From: Cyclospora cayetanensis
Taxonomy: Eukaryota > Apicomplexa > Conoidasida > Eucoccidiorida > Eimeriidae
Length of the DNA stretch: 64,000 nucleotides
NCBI RefSeq assembly: GCF_002999335.1
Contig: NW_020312080.1
Location: forward strand, 44,607 to 108,606
Reading direction: 5' to 3'
Positions 24,837-36,511 of this stretch are shown piece by piece. How positions within the stretch are numbered: the stretch's first letter is position 1; each line of letters opens with the position of its first letter. The notes beneath the pieces were generated by a model. It was not told the DNA's origin. It was given only the letters and a program-made list of their open reading frames with translations, and ran no database searches. The position numbers and the translations under genes were made by a program.

Positions 24837-27800
24837 CAAAGACGACTAATGCAACAAGCAGAATAAGAGGGGTAGCACAGAAAAGTTAAGGGCTATGCAC
24901 AGAAGATACAAATACTTAAAACTGGAGACCCGGCGGGGAAGAAAGACAGTCAGTTGTTACGTTTCAGCAGTAACACAAAGCGTTCAAATCTATCTGTCGT
25001 TTGGGTATTTTCTCCTTTTACCTTTAAAAAAAGGCCGACATATCCCTTGGAGTGCAGGGCCATGCATGCTCAATTTCAGGCAAGCGCAGCCTGGTAGAAT
25101 ACAACACTACTAGTCCTTTTTATTTGAAATTTTTTGATGACTCTTGTCTCTCCATTTCCTTCATGCCCTAATGAACAAATTAGCCCATAGCTCCAGAGGT
25201 CAGCGAAGGCGGTCTTAGCTTTAAGTTCTAAAGTCTACGGTGGAGGCGGTTGGCACCTTCAGTGGCGTTAGAGAGGAAGCAGTTTGAACAGCTTTCATGG
25301 AAGGTGGGAGTACGAGACTATTGTTTCGTGTTGGGCTCTTCAGCGCATCTCTCTATATAAAGTAGGTCTAAAAGTTTGGAAATTCAACTTCTAGACTTAG
25401 ATTACGAGCTCCAGAAGGAAGCTACCGAGCTTCAGGCACGGCTCTATGCAGTAACTGAAGACCACTGCAGACTGGACGCAGCATCGCGAGTTACCAATAT
25501 GGGCCACTGTAGCCCCCTTCAGCTCTGTTTTTTCCAGATAACATTGGAGTAGTGTATGTGAGAGAATAGATAGCTTCTAATGTGTAACATAGCAACTAGC
25601 AATTTCACAGCATAGTACTTTTTGTTCTGGGTGACTGTACGTACCAAAACCTACCAGAGCATGACATCACTGTCACCCAACTTCCAGGATGTATGCCGCA
25701 CGCGTTCACGCATGTACTACGAAATGTGCAGCTAGGAACAAGCATCTGACAACGTCCCAGTATTATTCATGCACCCATATTCGTAGAAGCCTGTAAGTGA
25801 AAGCCACAGAAAAAGGGTTTTGCATATGCCTGATCGAACGCTTTGCAAGGCTGGGGTAGACCTGGAAGGAGGGTACTTCTGCCTTTTTCTTCTAATTGTG
25901 GTGTTGCTGTACGTACCTCCCCATGTCTCTCTGCCTGCCGCGATGCTGGATGCAATGGAAAGCCTATACTTACTGTATAATATGTTAATGCTGGTGCTGA
26001 GCAGGAACTAGATGCTGGTGTGCATACCTTCTCGGTTGGTTACTCGCTCAACTATCCTCACTAGAAAATATACGGGCTGAGATTTGCCAATGCCCTTCGA
26101 AAAAATAAAGTCATTGTAAACTCCACAAGCACATGACATATTCATCGGGCCTTTTAAGATTATTAGTGTCCTAAGAGATTTCACCCAATTCTATCAGTCG
26201 ATCATTTGCTCGTCCCCATCACTTTTCACGGTGGTTCTTACCACCACCAAGCTGCCAAGCCTTACCGGCCTCTGACAGCGCTCTATCTAATGGGCTGAAG
26301 AGCTCAGGATTGTAAGGATAATGAAGCAGGACAATTTCGATTCGATGAGTGGAGCCACTATGCGAGCATGCTACGCAGACAAGGCCATGGTTCTGATTGT
26401 TGATCACGTCCCTATACGTCTATAGGCGTCCTTTGGATACAAGTCCATACATTCCTACGTCTCGCAGCTTAAACTATGCTTTTCCCGACCTGCATGCATT
26501 CATTATGGGCAACAGCGTGGTTTGCCATTACAGGCGCTCTTAAATCTGGCTAGCTACCATTATATATATCTCAGGCTGTATGATGAGTAAAACGGCACAT
26601 AAAGGCCCAAACTAGCTGTCCTTCACCAAACAACTTTCATGAATTGATATAGAATTACCATGAAGACTTGTTGTGGAGCTCTGACAAAGTGCCTGCCTGA
26701 TGTCTCACAGCATGGTGCGAGGTGCGGTTGTTCTAGTCCAGTTGATTCGTGGAGCTCGCGGGCTCCAGGTATATTCACCTATGGGTTCTCGAGCTTCAGT
26801 TTCTAAGACATAAAGTAAATCGTATTAACACTCGCTCGCATCATCACGCACTTTGCAAGCATAAGTTTCGAACTAGAGCTTGCCAGGCGATTGTTACAGA
26901 TCCCTGGAACACGAGGCAATAATTCGAGTAACCACTTGATCCGACTCTAAAACCGATAATTTTAGGTATCTGATAAATATTTCAATCAAACCGCATCACA
27001 GCAAGGCTCTACGCAAGGCCAGAGGGAAAATTTATGCGGTGATAGGGCAAACAACGCAGTCTGCGGTTAGTACTACATCCAAAATGGGGAGTCTACTACA
27101 GAAACGCTTAAAAACCCGAGCCTTCGAAGTTGGACTTTGAATCTAGGTAAAACACAGCAGATATAATGAAAAGGTAATAATATTTTGGGGGGTTGGTCAG
27201 CCACAAGAAAGACTATTTTTAGTGTAAAAACTATGTGTCATTGGGGAATATTGTTTTGTTGACCATAGCCCTCACCGTGCATCTATGCTAAGTGAAACGG
27301 AAACTGTTGTAAAGGCCCTTTGAATTAGCTTTCAAAGCTGCAGTCATTTGCCACTCGAATGATCAGCCGGAAACGTGGCTTCTCAGAGTCACACGGGCGG
27401 TGGTGAAATGTTGTTTGCCTGTTTCGATTATCATTAGCACCTTAAACGCTGTAGCTAATTAAGCTCCAACACGATGACCCTCAACAGTTCATGCCACATA
27501 CAATCCTACTAAAAAATTCGCTGATTATCTCTAGCTAACAGTTTGTACAGTAGGTTGTAACTACAAACCTGCCCTCAAATATGAGAACCTATATGCCCTG
27601 AATCCGGAAGGAAGAAGTAAGGTACATCTTCCCGTAAACATTACTGAGACGGTTTGTTGCTGAGGTATCGCGCATTTGGTGCTCTCGCAATTCTAGTAAA
27701 CAGCCTTAGCACTGCAGTTATGTGCAGTGGGCGAAGTTGTAATTGGGCAATGTATACTCCACTACTGCTCCTTGGTTAGGAATTAGTCGAGGGTTGAAAT

Positions 27801-28559
27801 TTTGGAAGGGCTGTCCCTATATCTTATTTGCTGCAACGCAGAGTCACGTCAACGTGATAAGAATCAATCTTGTTCGCATCAGTGTTTTTGCGCTGCTAGC
27901 GAACGCGCATCTATTTCTCCCTCTCCCTTCATGTCCGAACCCTGAGGGGCGATAGCAGGCAGAGAAAACGGCTTGTTCAAAAGGACACCAAAAGCTTTTT
28001 ATCGAGTTTTGTCTTGGTTTGAGGCTAAGAATCTACTATGGAGGTCCAAGTTGGTGCGTTACGGTGTACGTGTACAGTATCCACACGCATTGAGCTGCCC
28101 CTAGCTGGTGCGTGAACTGCGAGCTTGAAACACTCGCTTCTGTTCTTGCTAAATAGTGCTTCTAGTGTTATCTGAATTAAGACCTGACACTCTTAAACCC
28201 AAATCGATAAAGTGCATCAAATTCAAATGAACAATTCTTGTGAGACAGGATATGTCGATCAATGCCAGGTATCGTAGCGAAGCCTACATTTGATTCGATG
28301 CAGACAATTAGAATGATCAGTGGAAGCCTGTGTATCTTTGCGATGAGAATCACGTTAGACGAAACTTCGAGCAATTATCCATCAACAGTCTACGGTTTCC
28401 AGGGGATTGCAAAACTACACCGAGGGCTACTGCCTTACATGCCGTCCAGATGTACATATACTACTTCAAACGCCTGTACAAGAAAGAGTGTGCAAAGAGA
28501 AGATTCACGACTTTACTTGGACTGATGAAATTACCACCATGTGGATCACTGCCTCACAC
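24837..28559. other. Gene-poor region, nothing firmly supported
   Basis: Mostly short random open frames. The one segment that looks coding is about 25380-25550 on the plus strand, where a frame reads EIQLLDLDYELQKEATELQA and continues charged and coiled-coil-like before a stop. It could be an exon or a fragment of a retroelement gag. No splice partner or domain was identified. Confidence 0.3.
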
Positions 28560-28690
28560 GTGAAAGTCATGGAAGGAGCCGGACGACTCCCCCGTGGAAT
28601 GCTTGGGTGAAAGTTGAAGTTTTAGAGCTAGAAATAGCAGTTGCTACACTGGATCATACTGAATACGACATAATAATGCCAAGTTAGAAT
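28560..28690 (+). mobile_element. Possible retroelement pol fragment (protease to RT linker)
   Basis: A plus-strand frame reads VKVEVLELEIAVATLDHTEY and then DIIMP. This resembles the Ty3/gypsy segment after the aspartic protease, where a conserved YDVILG-type motif precedes reverse transcriptase. A stop codon precedes and follows the frame. The fragment is short, so the call is tentative. Confidence 0.3.
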
Positions 28691-30690
28691 TTCAACTCCA
28701 GTCAATGGTATTCTGGTTGCTGTACCACTATCCGGACTCGTGGAAAGACACTAGCAGCACTTCCGACCAAAGAGACCCAAGCGGGGAAACAGTTTACATT
28801 ATGAAACCGTTTAGTCGTGCTAAATCTAGCAGTTATTTTATTTTTTCACACCGCTTCAGGTTAGTTGACCTCATTAGGTGAGGAACTTCACGTGCTGATT
28901 GTTGCATTGGTATTTATGTGGTTTTAGGTGTAACCGGCCGGATGTCCTGTGATCACCCCAGAGAGACCTCATTGATTTCACGCTTTCGGGGTGCATTGGG
29001 TCACTTAAAAAAAAATATAGATTCGCCCTTGTAGATAGTTTCTCCTTTGATGCGTGTCCCCTTGGTGTCTCATCCGCAGCTCTCAACACAGCTATCAAAT
29101 AAAATATCTGTTTCCACACCTCAAATCCGTTCGTCTCCTCGTTGTATTAGCGGTGAGTAGTTTTACTCAAAATCAATATCATCTGCTCATCAGGTTGATA
29201 TTGGCAGTCTCCAAAATGGCTTGACGATAAAAGAGCATCTGACAGCGCTACACTTTTGGATATTACCAGGCTGCATATCGGGCCCTCAATCTTCAGGGAA
29301 AGCTGCTTTAGCTTCATATAATAAAATGTATCAGAGGCACACTGCAATGCAATTGTTGGTTTGCATCTTCCCAATCTCATCGGGGACGATGGCACAAAAT
29401 TTGGACCGAGGGCAGCTCGTCGCATTGCATATCACCATGCACTAAGAAGGATGGGGACGCCCAATAATTATAGAGGCAGGAGTCGGGGTGGCAACCACGA
29501 CCTTGCCCAAGGTCACAAACATGTGAATAATAAAGCTCCAAGAAATTCTATTGTGAGACCTCTAATGACTTTGAAGACTAGGAACACTAATGCCGAAACC
29601 CGCGTGGGACCTGCAGTCAACACCCGTTACAATGCCTTGCCCCATCGTATGCTGAAGCGCAGGCTCAACCTGTGCCCTTCAGATGTAGTATTTTTATAGT
29701 GCTATTAGTGAATAAGAGTATTTGCCAAGGATATGCTGGCGATGGCACTAGAGTGTGATACGGATTGTAATGAGCGATCCCTCGAAACGCTCCTGCAGCT
29801 GCTTTCTTCGCAGTTAACCGCACACTCCAAACAGGAACCCTTGATTACTCAGGTCATGCTTTTAATCTAGCTCGCTCCTTGGCTCTTCAGATTGCTTAGC
29901 GCAGCTGCATGTTCGTCGACACCCGATGCTTTTAGAGAGTTTGCTTGACTATAATGATTGTGGGACCAGGGATATGCAAGATTTTGTGCTACGATTTCGC
30001 AATTCCCCCTATGTACGTGTACGAATAATATTAACGTTAAGTACGCACAGGGCGAAAAATTAGAAGGTAGCAGAGGACTTATTCACAGGGGGCTTGCGGC
30101 CGGCACGGCACTGGCACATATTAGGACCTTGGGAAAGCTGTTGCCCCCAAGTTCCAACTCGGCTTGCACGTAGCTTTGCAATTAAGCACTTTGTCGATAT
30201 TCACACAGTCTTCAAGTGTTGAACCTGCATCGAAATTACTTTGAAGCGCTGGATTGTGTCTAGTATCGAGGTTTAATCACTATAGATTCCAGATTGCATG
30301 CGTGCGGACTGCGACTGGGTTTAAGGGAGCCTCTGTGGATCACTCGCTGTGACCAGAGAAAGTTTTTAACAGGGCTTTACGAGATAGGGGTTTGAAAGGG
30401 TTTCTGAGGAGCCCGCGCAAGGTGCAATCGGGTTTGGAACCCTTCTGTGCGTGCATTTGCCACATGCTCTGGGAGAATTAAGAAAGCCGCATCAGAGAAG
30501 TCTATCAAGATATCGAGTTTTAGAGTGATATGACTTCAAGATCTGCAAACTCACAACGTAGGCGGAAAGGTGGAAAGATCAGTGGGTTATGTCCGATCTA
30601 AGCGAAATGCCACTTTAAATGGTCCCACGATGGACGGTGACTCAACGATTGAGCAGCCAGCCGCTAAGGCTGTAGCGAAGGATGAGTTCT
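28691..30690. other. No supported gene
   Basis: There are short open frames on both strands without recognisable motifs. The sequence lies between two retroelement fragments and is probably old repeat material, but I cannot show that. Confidence 0.3.
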
Positions 30691-33600
30691 TGAAAGTTTA
30701 GTGGCAGCTGAGCTCAACACCTGCGTCATTCGCTGCAAAGGAGAATTTGGATCGAGCCTTGGAGCATATGCATATCGGACCGGTGTTAACCAGACATAGC
30801 ATAAATTCTACGGTGAAAAATGAAATTAAGGCGAAACAAGCTCTTTATGCAGTCCCAAGCCAGCCCAAATAATGCATTTGCTTTGATGGTGGAGTGGTGG
30901 GTCATATAGCACGGAATTGTAAACCTACGCAAATAGCCAAAATTTAAACGGTGGAATTGGACCTAGCGAGGTCGGGCTGCGTGACAAGCACAGAAGGTGT
31001 ATTAAGCAAAACGGAAAGCCCCCAATCAGGCTACGGCGCAGTGAGAGGGGCTACGGAGGAGGTAGCTGCAGCTAGGGTCCCAGCATGGCTGCGTTTATGC
31101 AAGTCCAAATAAATGAACTAAAACTGCTAGTGCTCCTAGCTATTAAATGCAATGTGGATCTGCTATCTGTGGACACAACGTAGAAGCACAAGCTGCCTTT
31201 TCATTCGCAACAAAGAATCAGGTTTGCTGGCAGGTATCAGCACCCAAGGAATGGAAAGGACGTGTTAGTTGAAGTTCAGGTTAGATCGTAATTCTGACCT
31301 ATCAGCTTGGTCCCAGACTATCATGTTGAACTCGTGCTTCCTAACTACATCCTACATACGCCATGGGTGACCTAATAAAAGGCGCGCATTTGGCGGCAGC
31401 TGGGCTCGCTGAAGGTTGTTATACCAGAACGCGCTCTTGAAAGCCGCCGCTGGGCGCATCAATAACGCTCATTATCTCCGCAATCACTCAGGTAGAAGAA
31501 CAGTCTCAACAAGTAGAGGCAGAGTCGTCATACGGGTGGCGCAGCAATGCAGTGAGAGGACGGTTCTGAGATTGCAAAGAGCACTAGATTCTGTCCGACT
31601 GATTCTATTTTTGGCACTTTACTCTCATATTCAGCGTGAGAACAGTAAGCATGAACAGCTATCTGGAAGGTGTTCGCCAAAGCTCTAAATTTACGACGAG
31701 CTGGCAGCAGGGTAGGCACCTGCTAGTCGTCCAACACACCGGATTAGCCTGATTTCCCAGTCGGCCGCAAGTTTTATTCCGCGGCTTCGGTATCCTCCAA
31801 AGTACGAGAAGGCAATTGAGTTTTAAGCGAAGTATTTGTTTAAAGGCAAAGCTTTGGACTTGACCACCGCTTCTGGGTATTCTCCGGTGTTGGAGGGAGC
31901 AAGGATGAACGGTGGCTTGGTGCGCTAACGTCAAGCCGACAAACAAGAGAAATGTGAAGCACAAGTTTCACATGCCTCATCTTAAAGAATCACTTGACAA
32001 AATACACGGAGCAACGGTCCGCTCGACATATGTTATCCACGGTGTCCTTTCACAAACCCATATTCACCTTGATGACAATCACGAAACGGCATGCAACACT
32101 CGCATACACAAACTCAATAACACCTGCATGCCTTGTTCCTTGCTAATTTTTTAGCACAGCTGCAACATCGGCTTTATCGGAACTTCCGTGAGCCTGTGAA
32201 GGAGATGTGTAACAATGTTTACATGGTCAACGCGCTAGTGTGAAGCCAAGTTGCGCAAGAGCACTTACAGCACCTATGCCGTGCGCTTCAGCAGCTGCAC
32301 AACAAGCACTGGTATGTGAAGGCACGGAGGTGTTCGTTTTTCTCTAGAACAATTGTGGGTTGAGAATTATGTGTTTTGGCTGCAGGATTCAAGTCATATC
32401 CGATCAAAATCGAAGCGTTCACAGGGTGACCCTTTCCCTTGTACACCTGCAAGGACTTTGCAGAGCTCAATGGACCTAGATACAATTACCAGTTCCATTC
32501 CTGCGTTTGCTCGCATTGCTGCTTCTTTAGCTTGTTTACTCCAAACAGCGCGGTTTGTGACCTGGATGACGAGGCAAACACCGCGGCACAGCTCCTATCG
32601 CCCGCCTTTAACCCCTTTTGTAGTTGCTCTGCTAGAATGTAAGCGTCATTTCTTCCCTACTACCGATGCTTGTGACGAAACGATAAGTGCTATTCCCTCC
32701 CAACAAGCTGCAAATTATATACCACGCCACACTATTGTTTGCTGTCCTCTTCGCTGCACCGATACCGAGCAGCGATTTTCCGTTTGAAAAAAACTCTATG
32801 CGTTGTGGTGGGGCTTGGAAAATTCCGACATCGTTTATATGGCCGGTCTTATACTTTTCATAACGACCACGTATCCTTGAGGTGACTATGGAGGGTTTTA
32901 GGGTTTTCGATTTTTCCAGAGTTGTTCGCTAGCTACCGCGTTTACTGCAGTACGGCTTTACAGTAATGTATATTGCGGGTATCGCCAGTGTGGTCACCGA
33001 CGCACTCTGGCGACTCCCCAGAGGTTCACTCTTGCGCAGCGCAACCGCTCGGATCTCTAAATATCTACGGTTTTGTCTCGTACGACGTGTGGAGCTTTTG
33101 TTTTTGATACCCCTGCATCCGATACTGTTGCTAGATCAGGAATTGCACAAGGGTGAGGCATGACCACATTGAGGATGGCCTGCTAGTTCAAAACAAAGTC
33201 GGGACTTCACAAGGACATCATTCCGCACTGAAAATGCACAACGCTTATGATCCCCCGCTTTCAGGGCATGGTGAAATTCGTAATGCTGCTTGAATGCTCT
33301 CACAGTCTTCTCGGTGGCTTTGGACGAATGACGCGGTATAGGAACATGCACTGTCATTCCCTGGATATCAAAAACTGGAACCGTGCACCATTCCCAACTC
33401 CGTATTTTTAGCCACTCAGGACCTAAAGGAATTGGACTGCTTTGGTTTTAGACTTAATTGTTGGACTACCGGAGGTCACGTGTGAGGACAGCATCTACGT
33501 CGCAATCAACAGACTCTGCAAACGTGCACATTTCCATCTTATCTTTCCTGATCCAGCTCTATCAAAGCTCACAATGCTGCGCATATATTAGTAGCTTTTA

Positions 33601-34740
33601 TTTGAAAGATTCATAGCTTTCCCAGGAGTATCATTACGAATCGGGAACCCGAAATTCGTAAGTTTATTATGGCTTGCCCTCAACAGATGACACGCCTACT
33701 CATTGACCATAATGATCAGTACGAACCACCGTGAGGCAGCAGGGCAGACAGCGCACACTAACCACATTCGTATGCGGAACTGCGTCTCTATGCTCACAAG
33801 AATTCAATTGCTTGGCTTGAGTTGTTTTTGTAGTGCTGAGTGGGTCCAAAATACAACCGTGCACTCACACACCCGTTGCCACCCCCCATCCTGGTCTACA
33901 CCTACATGCCTCTCTCGGATACGAGCCTACCCTTTGTGGTCGAATGCCAGGAGCCACTGTAGGTGGATGAAAAATCCAGAGAACACTTGGCTACTGCAGG
34001 TGAATGTATGCACACAGCTTAAGAGAGAAGCACGGAATTGCGATACGTGGCAAGTGGCTGCATTATTCGAGCACGAAAATTTGGTTTTGATGCACGGGCA
34101 GGCTACACTCTATGGAATAGAAGGTGACTCTAGAAAGGCGTTCGCGGCCAGCTGTCTACGACCATTTGCGCCGCATGCACGAATTAACACTCTTTGTTAC
34201 TTCAGCAATTACCCTAAGAGTAGGAAATGCCGCAAAGCTTTAAAAACTGGCTTTGTTCAAAATTTTCAACTCTGACCCATTTATTCGCGGACTTTGCTGC
34301 ACAGGCAATCAATCCGTGCGGAGGCTAATGTGCGCAGGGAGCCGTCGCAGTGCTCGATTTTATAGCTGTTGAGCGCCAAAGGCACACTGGACGGAAGCTT
34401 TTCTTGATGCGTGGTGGGAACAGTTATCCGCAGTGGTTGAAAAAGGAGCAAGTGCGGGTTTATTGCCACCGCATGGTTATGGGGTCTGTCTAGTTCACAA
34501 CGCTAGTCGCTAGGAACGGAATTCCTCGCGCTCCTGGACAAGTGTCGTTCCCCAGTGCGTGCTCTGGCTGGAATGATTACCCCCAGCAACGGGAGCTGCT
34601 CAAAGATTTCTTGTTTATTATTGTAGAGGTACTGTCTACACACATATTTATGGACAAGCACTCGCGAGTTTTGTGTCCTTCCTATCTTCCTCACTCCTCG
34701 CTTGTAGCTTTGAACAAATCTAGGCTACATGTCCCGGATG
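30690..34740 (+). mobile_element. Degenerate Ty3/gypsy (chromovirus-like) retroelement: gag knuckle, RT, RNase H, integrase
   Basis: The plus strand shows pieces in canonical order. At about 30867-30925 is a damaged CCHC zinc knuckle (CICFDGGVVGHIARNC). At about 32160-32350 is RT palm/thumb sequence ending ALQQLHNKHWYVKARRCSFF. At about 32380-32640 is the RT connection region (SYPIKIEAFTG, then after a frameshift IPAFARIAASLACLLQ). At about 32950-33010 is the RNase H end (YIAGIASVVTDALWRLP, family pattern Y.PGK.NVVADALSR). At about 33490-33790 is the integrase core, from DSIYVAINRLCKRAHF to TNHREAAGQTAHTN. The integrase C-terminal region runs to about 34275. Stops and frameshifts break every part, so it is non-functional. 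A possible chromodomain remnant lies near 34560-34610. LTRs were not identified. Confidence 0.75.
32304..34740 (+). repeat. 2,437-bp direct repeat, copy 1
   Basis: This segment recurs at 40873-43309 in the same orientation at a constant offset of 8,569 bp. I noticed only about three substitutions (near 32395, 32480 and 34732). It contains the RT-thumb to integrase part of the dead retroelement, with the same stops and frameshifts in both copies. Confidence 0.97.
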
Positions 34741-36511
34741 CAGTTGCGCGGACAAATCGCTGTATGGGGGATGGACGCACCGCTTAAGTAGTGCGTACTT
34801 TAAATGTTAAACACATTCTAGTTGTCTTGTGGGTTTCAGCACAAGGAGACTCACAACTGTGAGCGCTCCAACGACAGCGAGCCAGCGCGCTGCTGCAATT
34901 GTCTTCGATTTGTCCCTGACTCCTTTTTTGCTAATATGCATGGCTTTGTCCACTTCGATTCTCTTATATTGACTTACATACACTCTACATCTCTCATTTT
35001 CCCCCATTTACACTTATTTTCTCGCTTCGCTCGCCCTGCGGGGTGGCGATAGGGCATGAAATATTCCGCTCTCAGACGCAGGTGGCCTGGACGAACACCT
35101 AAGGACCACGAAAGGCAGGTAGTTTGAAGTGTCAAGGGGAGCTAGAGCGGTCCAAGCTGCACCTAAACACTTTGTACGACGCCAATTCGGTTTAGCAAGT
35201 AATTGGTAAAACGATTGGTTTGTCTGCTTGAACATCTCGTTGCTGCGCAGTACTGCGTTGTGCGTGTATGCATGTGCGGGAGATCCTATGTGTAGCTAGC
35301 TGTGATTGCTCAGATTGCTTAAAGGGGCCAGATACTCTACCCTGGCCGTCCCCCTACTCCCGCGACCACGACTATGGGGGGCGCGAAAGGGCTAGAATTC
35401 TTCTGAAAAGCACGAGGTCACCCTCGACTAGCTTGGATTGAGTCTGGAATTTAGTGTGTCCCTATGGAGATCTCCCATGCAGCGTTGCACTTACATACTC
35501 AAAGTTAGGAAGCGTTGAATGAGCAGTCTTCCCATTCTTCCATTCAATTTGTGGTGGAATTGACCCGACGATACAAGACATCTTCTCTGTCGTGGAGCTG
35601 TGCGCAAAGCAACTGCATGAGGATGCCTTCGTTGTTCCGGAGGGAACTATTACTCGTACTGCTGCTCTTTCTCTCTCCTCGCTCTCAGAATCTTGTGCGG
35701 CAAGCGTAAAGGGGAAATGGCAGCTCTCTTAAGTACCATATAGCTTTCTTTCAAGCTTCGTAGGATCTGTGGAGCGCAGATCTCTTACAAATACTCTAGG
35801 AGGAGTAATAACAGCTCAGGGCACTTTTACGGGCAGGTGCGAGAGCCTCGCTTGAGCCAGGCATAGCCTCGGTATTGATACATCTATGAAGGCAGAGATA
35901 TACCTATGAAAAACTCAATTTTTCGAGCCTATGCCTACTCCTTTGTTGTACAAGTGCACCTATCACGCCTACCTAAGGTATCAGATACATATTCGTAGAA
36001 ATGTGCATGATGGAAGATCACATCAGCCGGCAGCTGCTAAAGAACATATGAGAAAAATACAATATTACACGGAGGCCATTCGCAGGGGCTGCCGCAGTGT
36101 ACCGCCGCCTCCCTCAAGTGCGAGGTACCCACGTACTTGAGCGAAACTGAGCGCCTTGGTGGCCTTCAGGCTGCACTACTGCAGCCCAAAGAAATTCCGT
36201 CATTGTGAGTAAAAGCAGAAAAGGCGCAAAGGTGCCACTAAGGACTGAACCGCCGACAGAAGCACGACACTCTCTGACCCCGAGAGTTTCCATGCGTGGT
36301 AAACCGCTGGGAACCCATTGATACCGGGGTCTCTTAAGAACCCCACATAGTGGGAGCCCCTTGGCGCATTATCTGCAGTCGCGGTGATGAGGCCCCAAGG
36401 AAAAGTCAGATGAGGCCTCCTGGCCATTTGCTCCATGTGTTATAAAAGCTCGTCAGTAGGGAGATAGCCCTCGTCAACCCCTTAGGGTGAGCATATTCTG
36501 GCGCAAATTTA
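34741..36511. other. No supported gene
   Basis: This lies between the retroelement repeat and the 3' end of the fructose-bisphosphatase-like gene. Only short frames with no recognisable domains are present. Confidence 0.35.

Noticed and set aside
33703..34275. 190-codon plus-strand frame, repeated identically at 42272-42844
   Set aside because: It is a frame-broken retroelement integrase C-terminal region, so it was not listed as a host gene.
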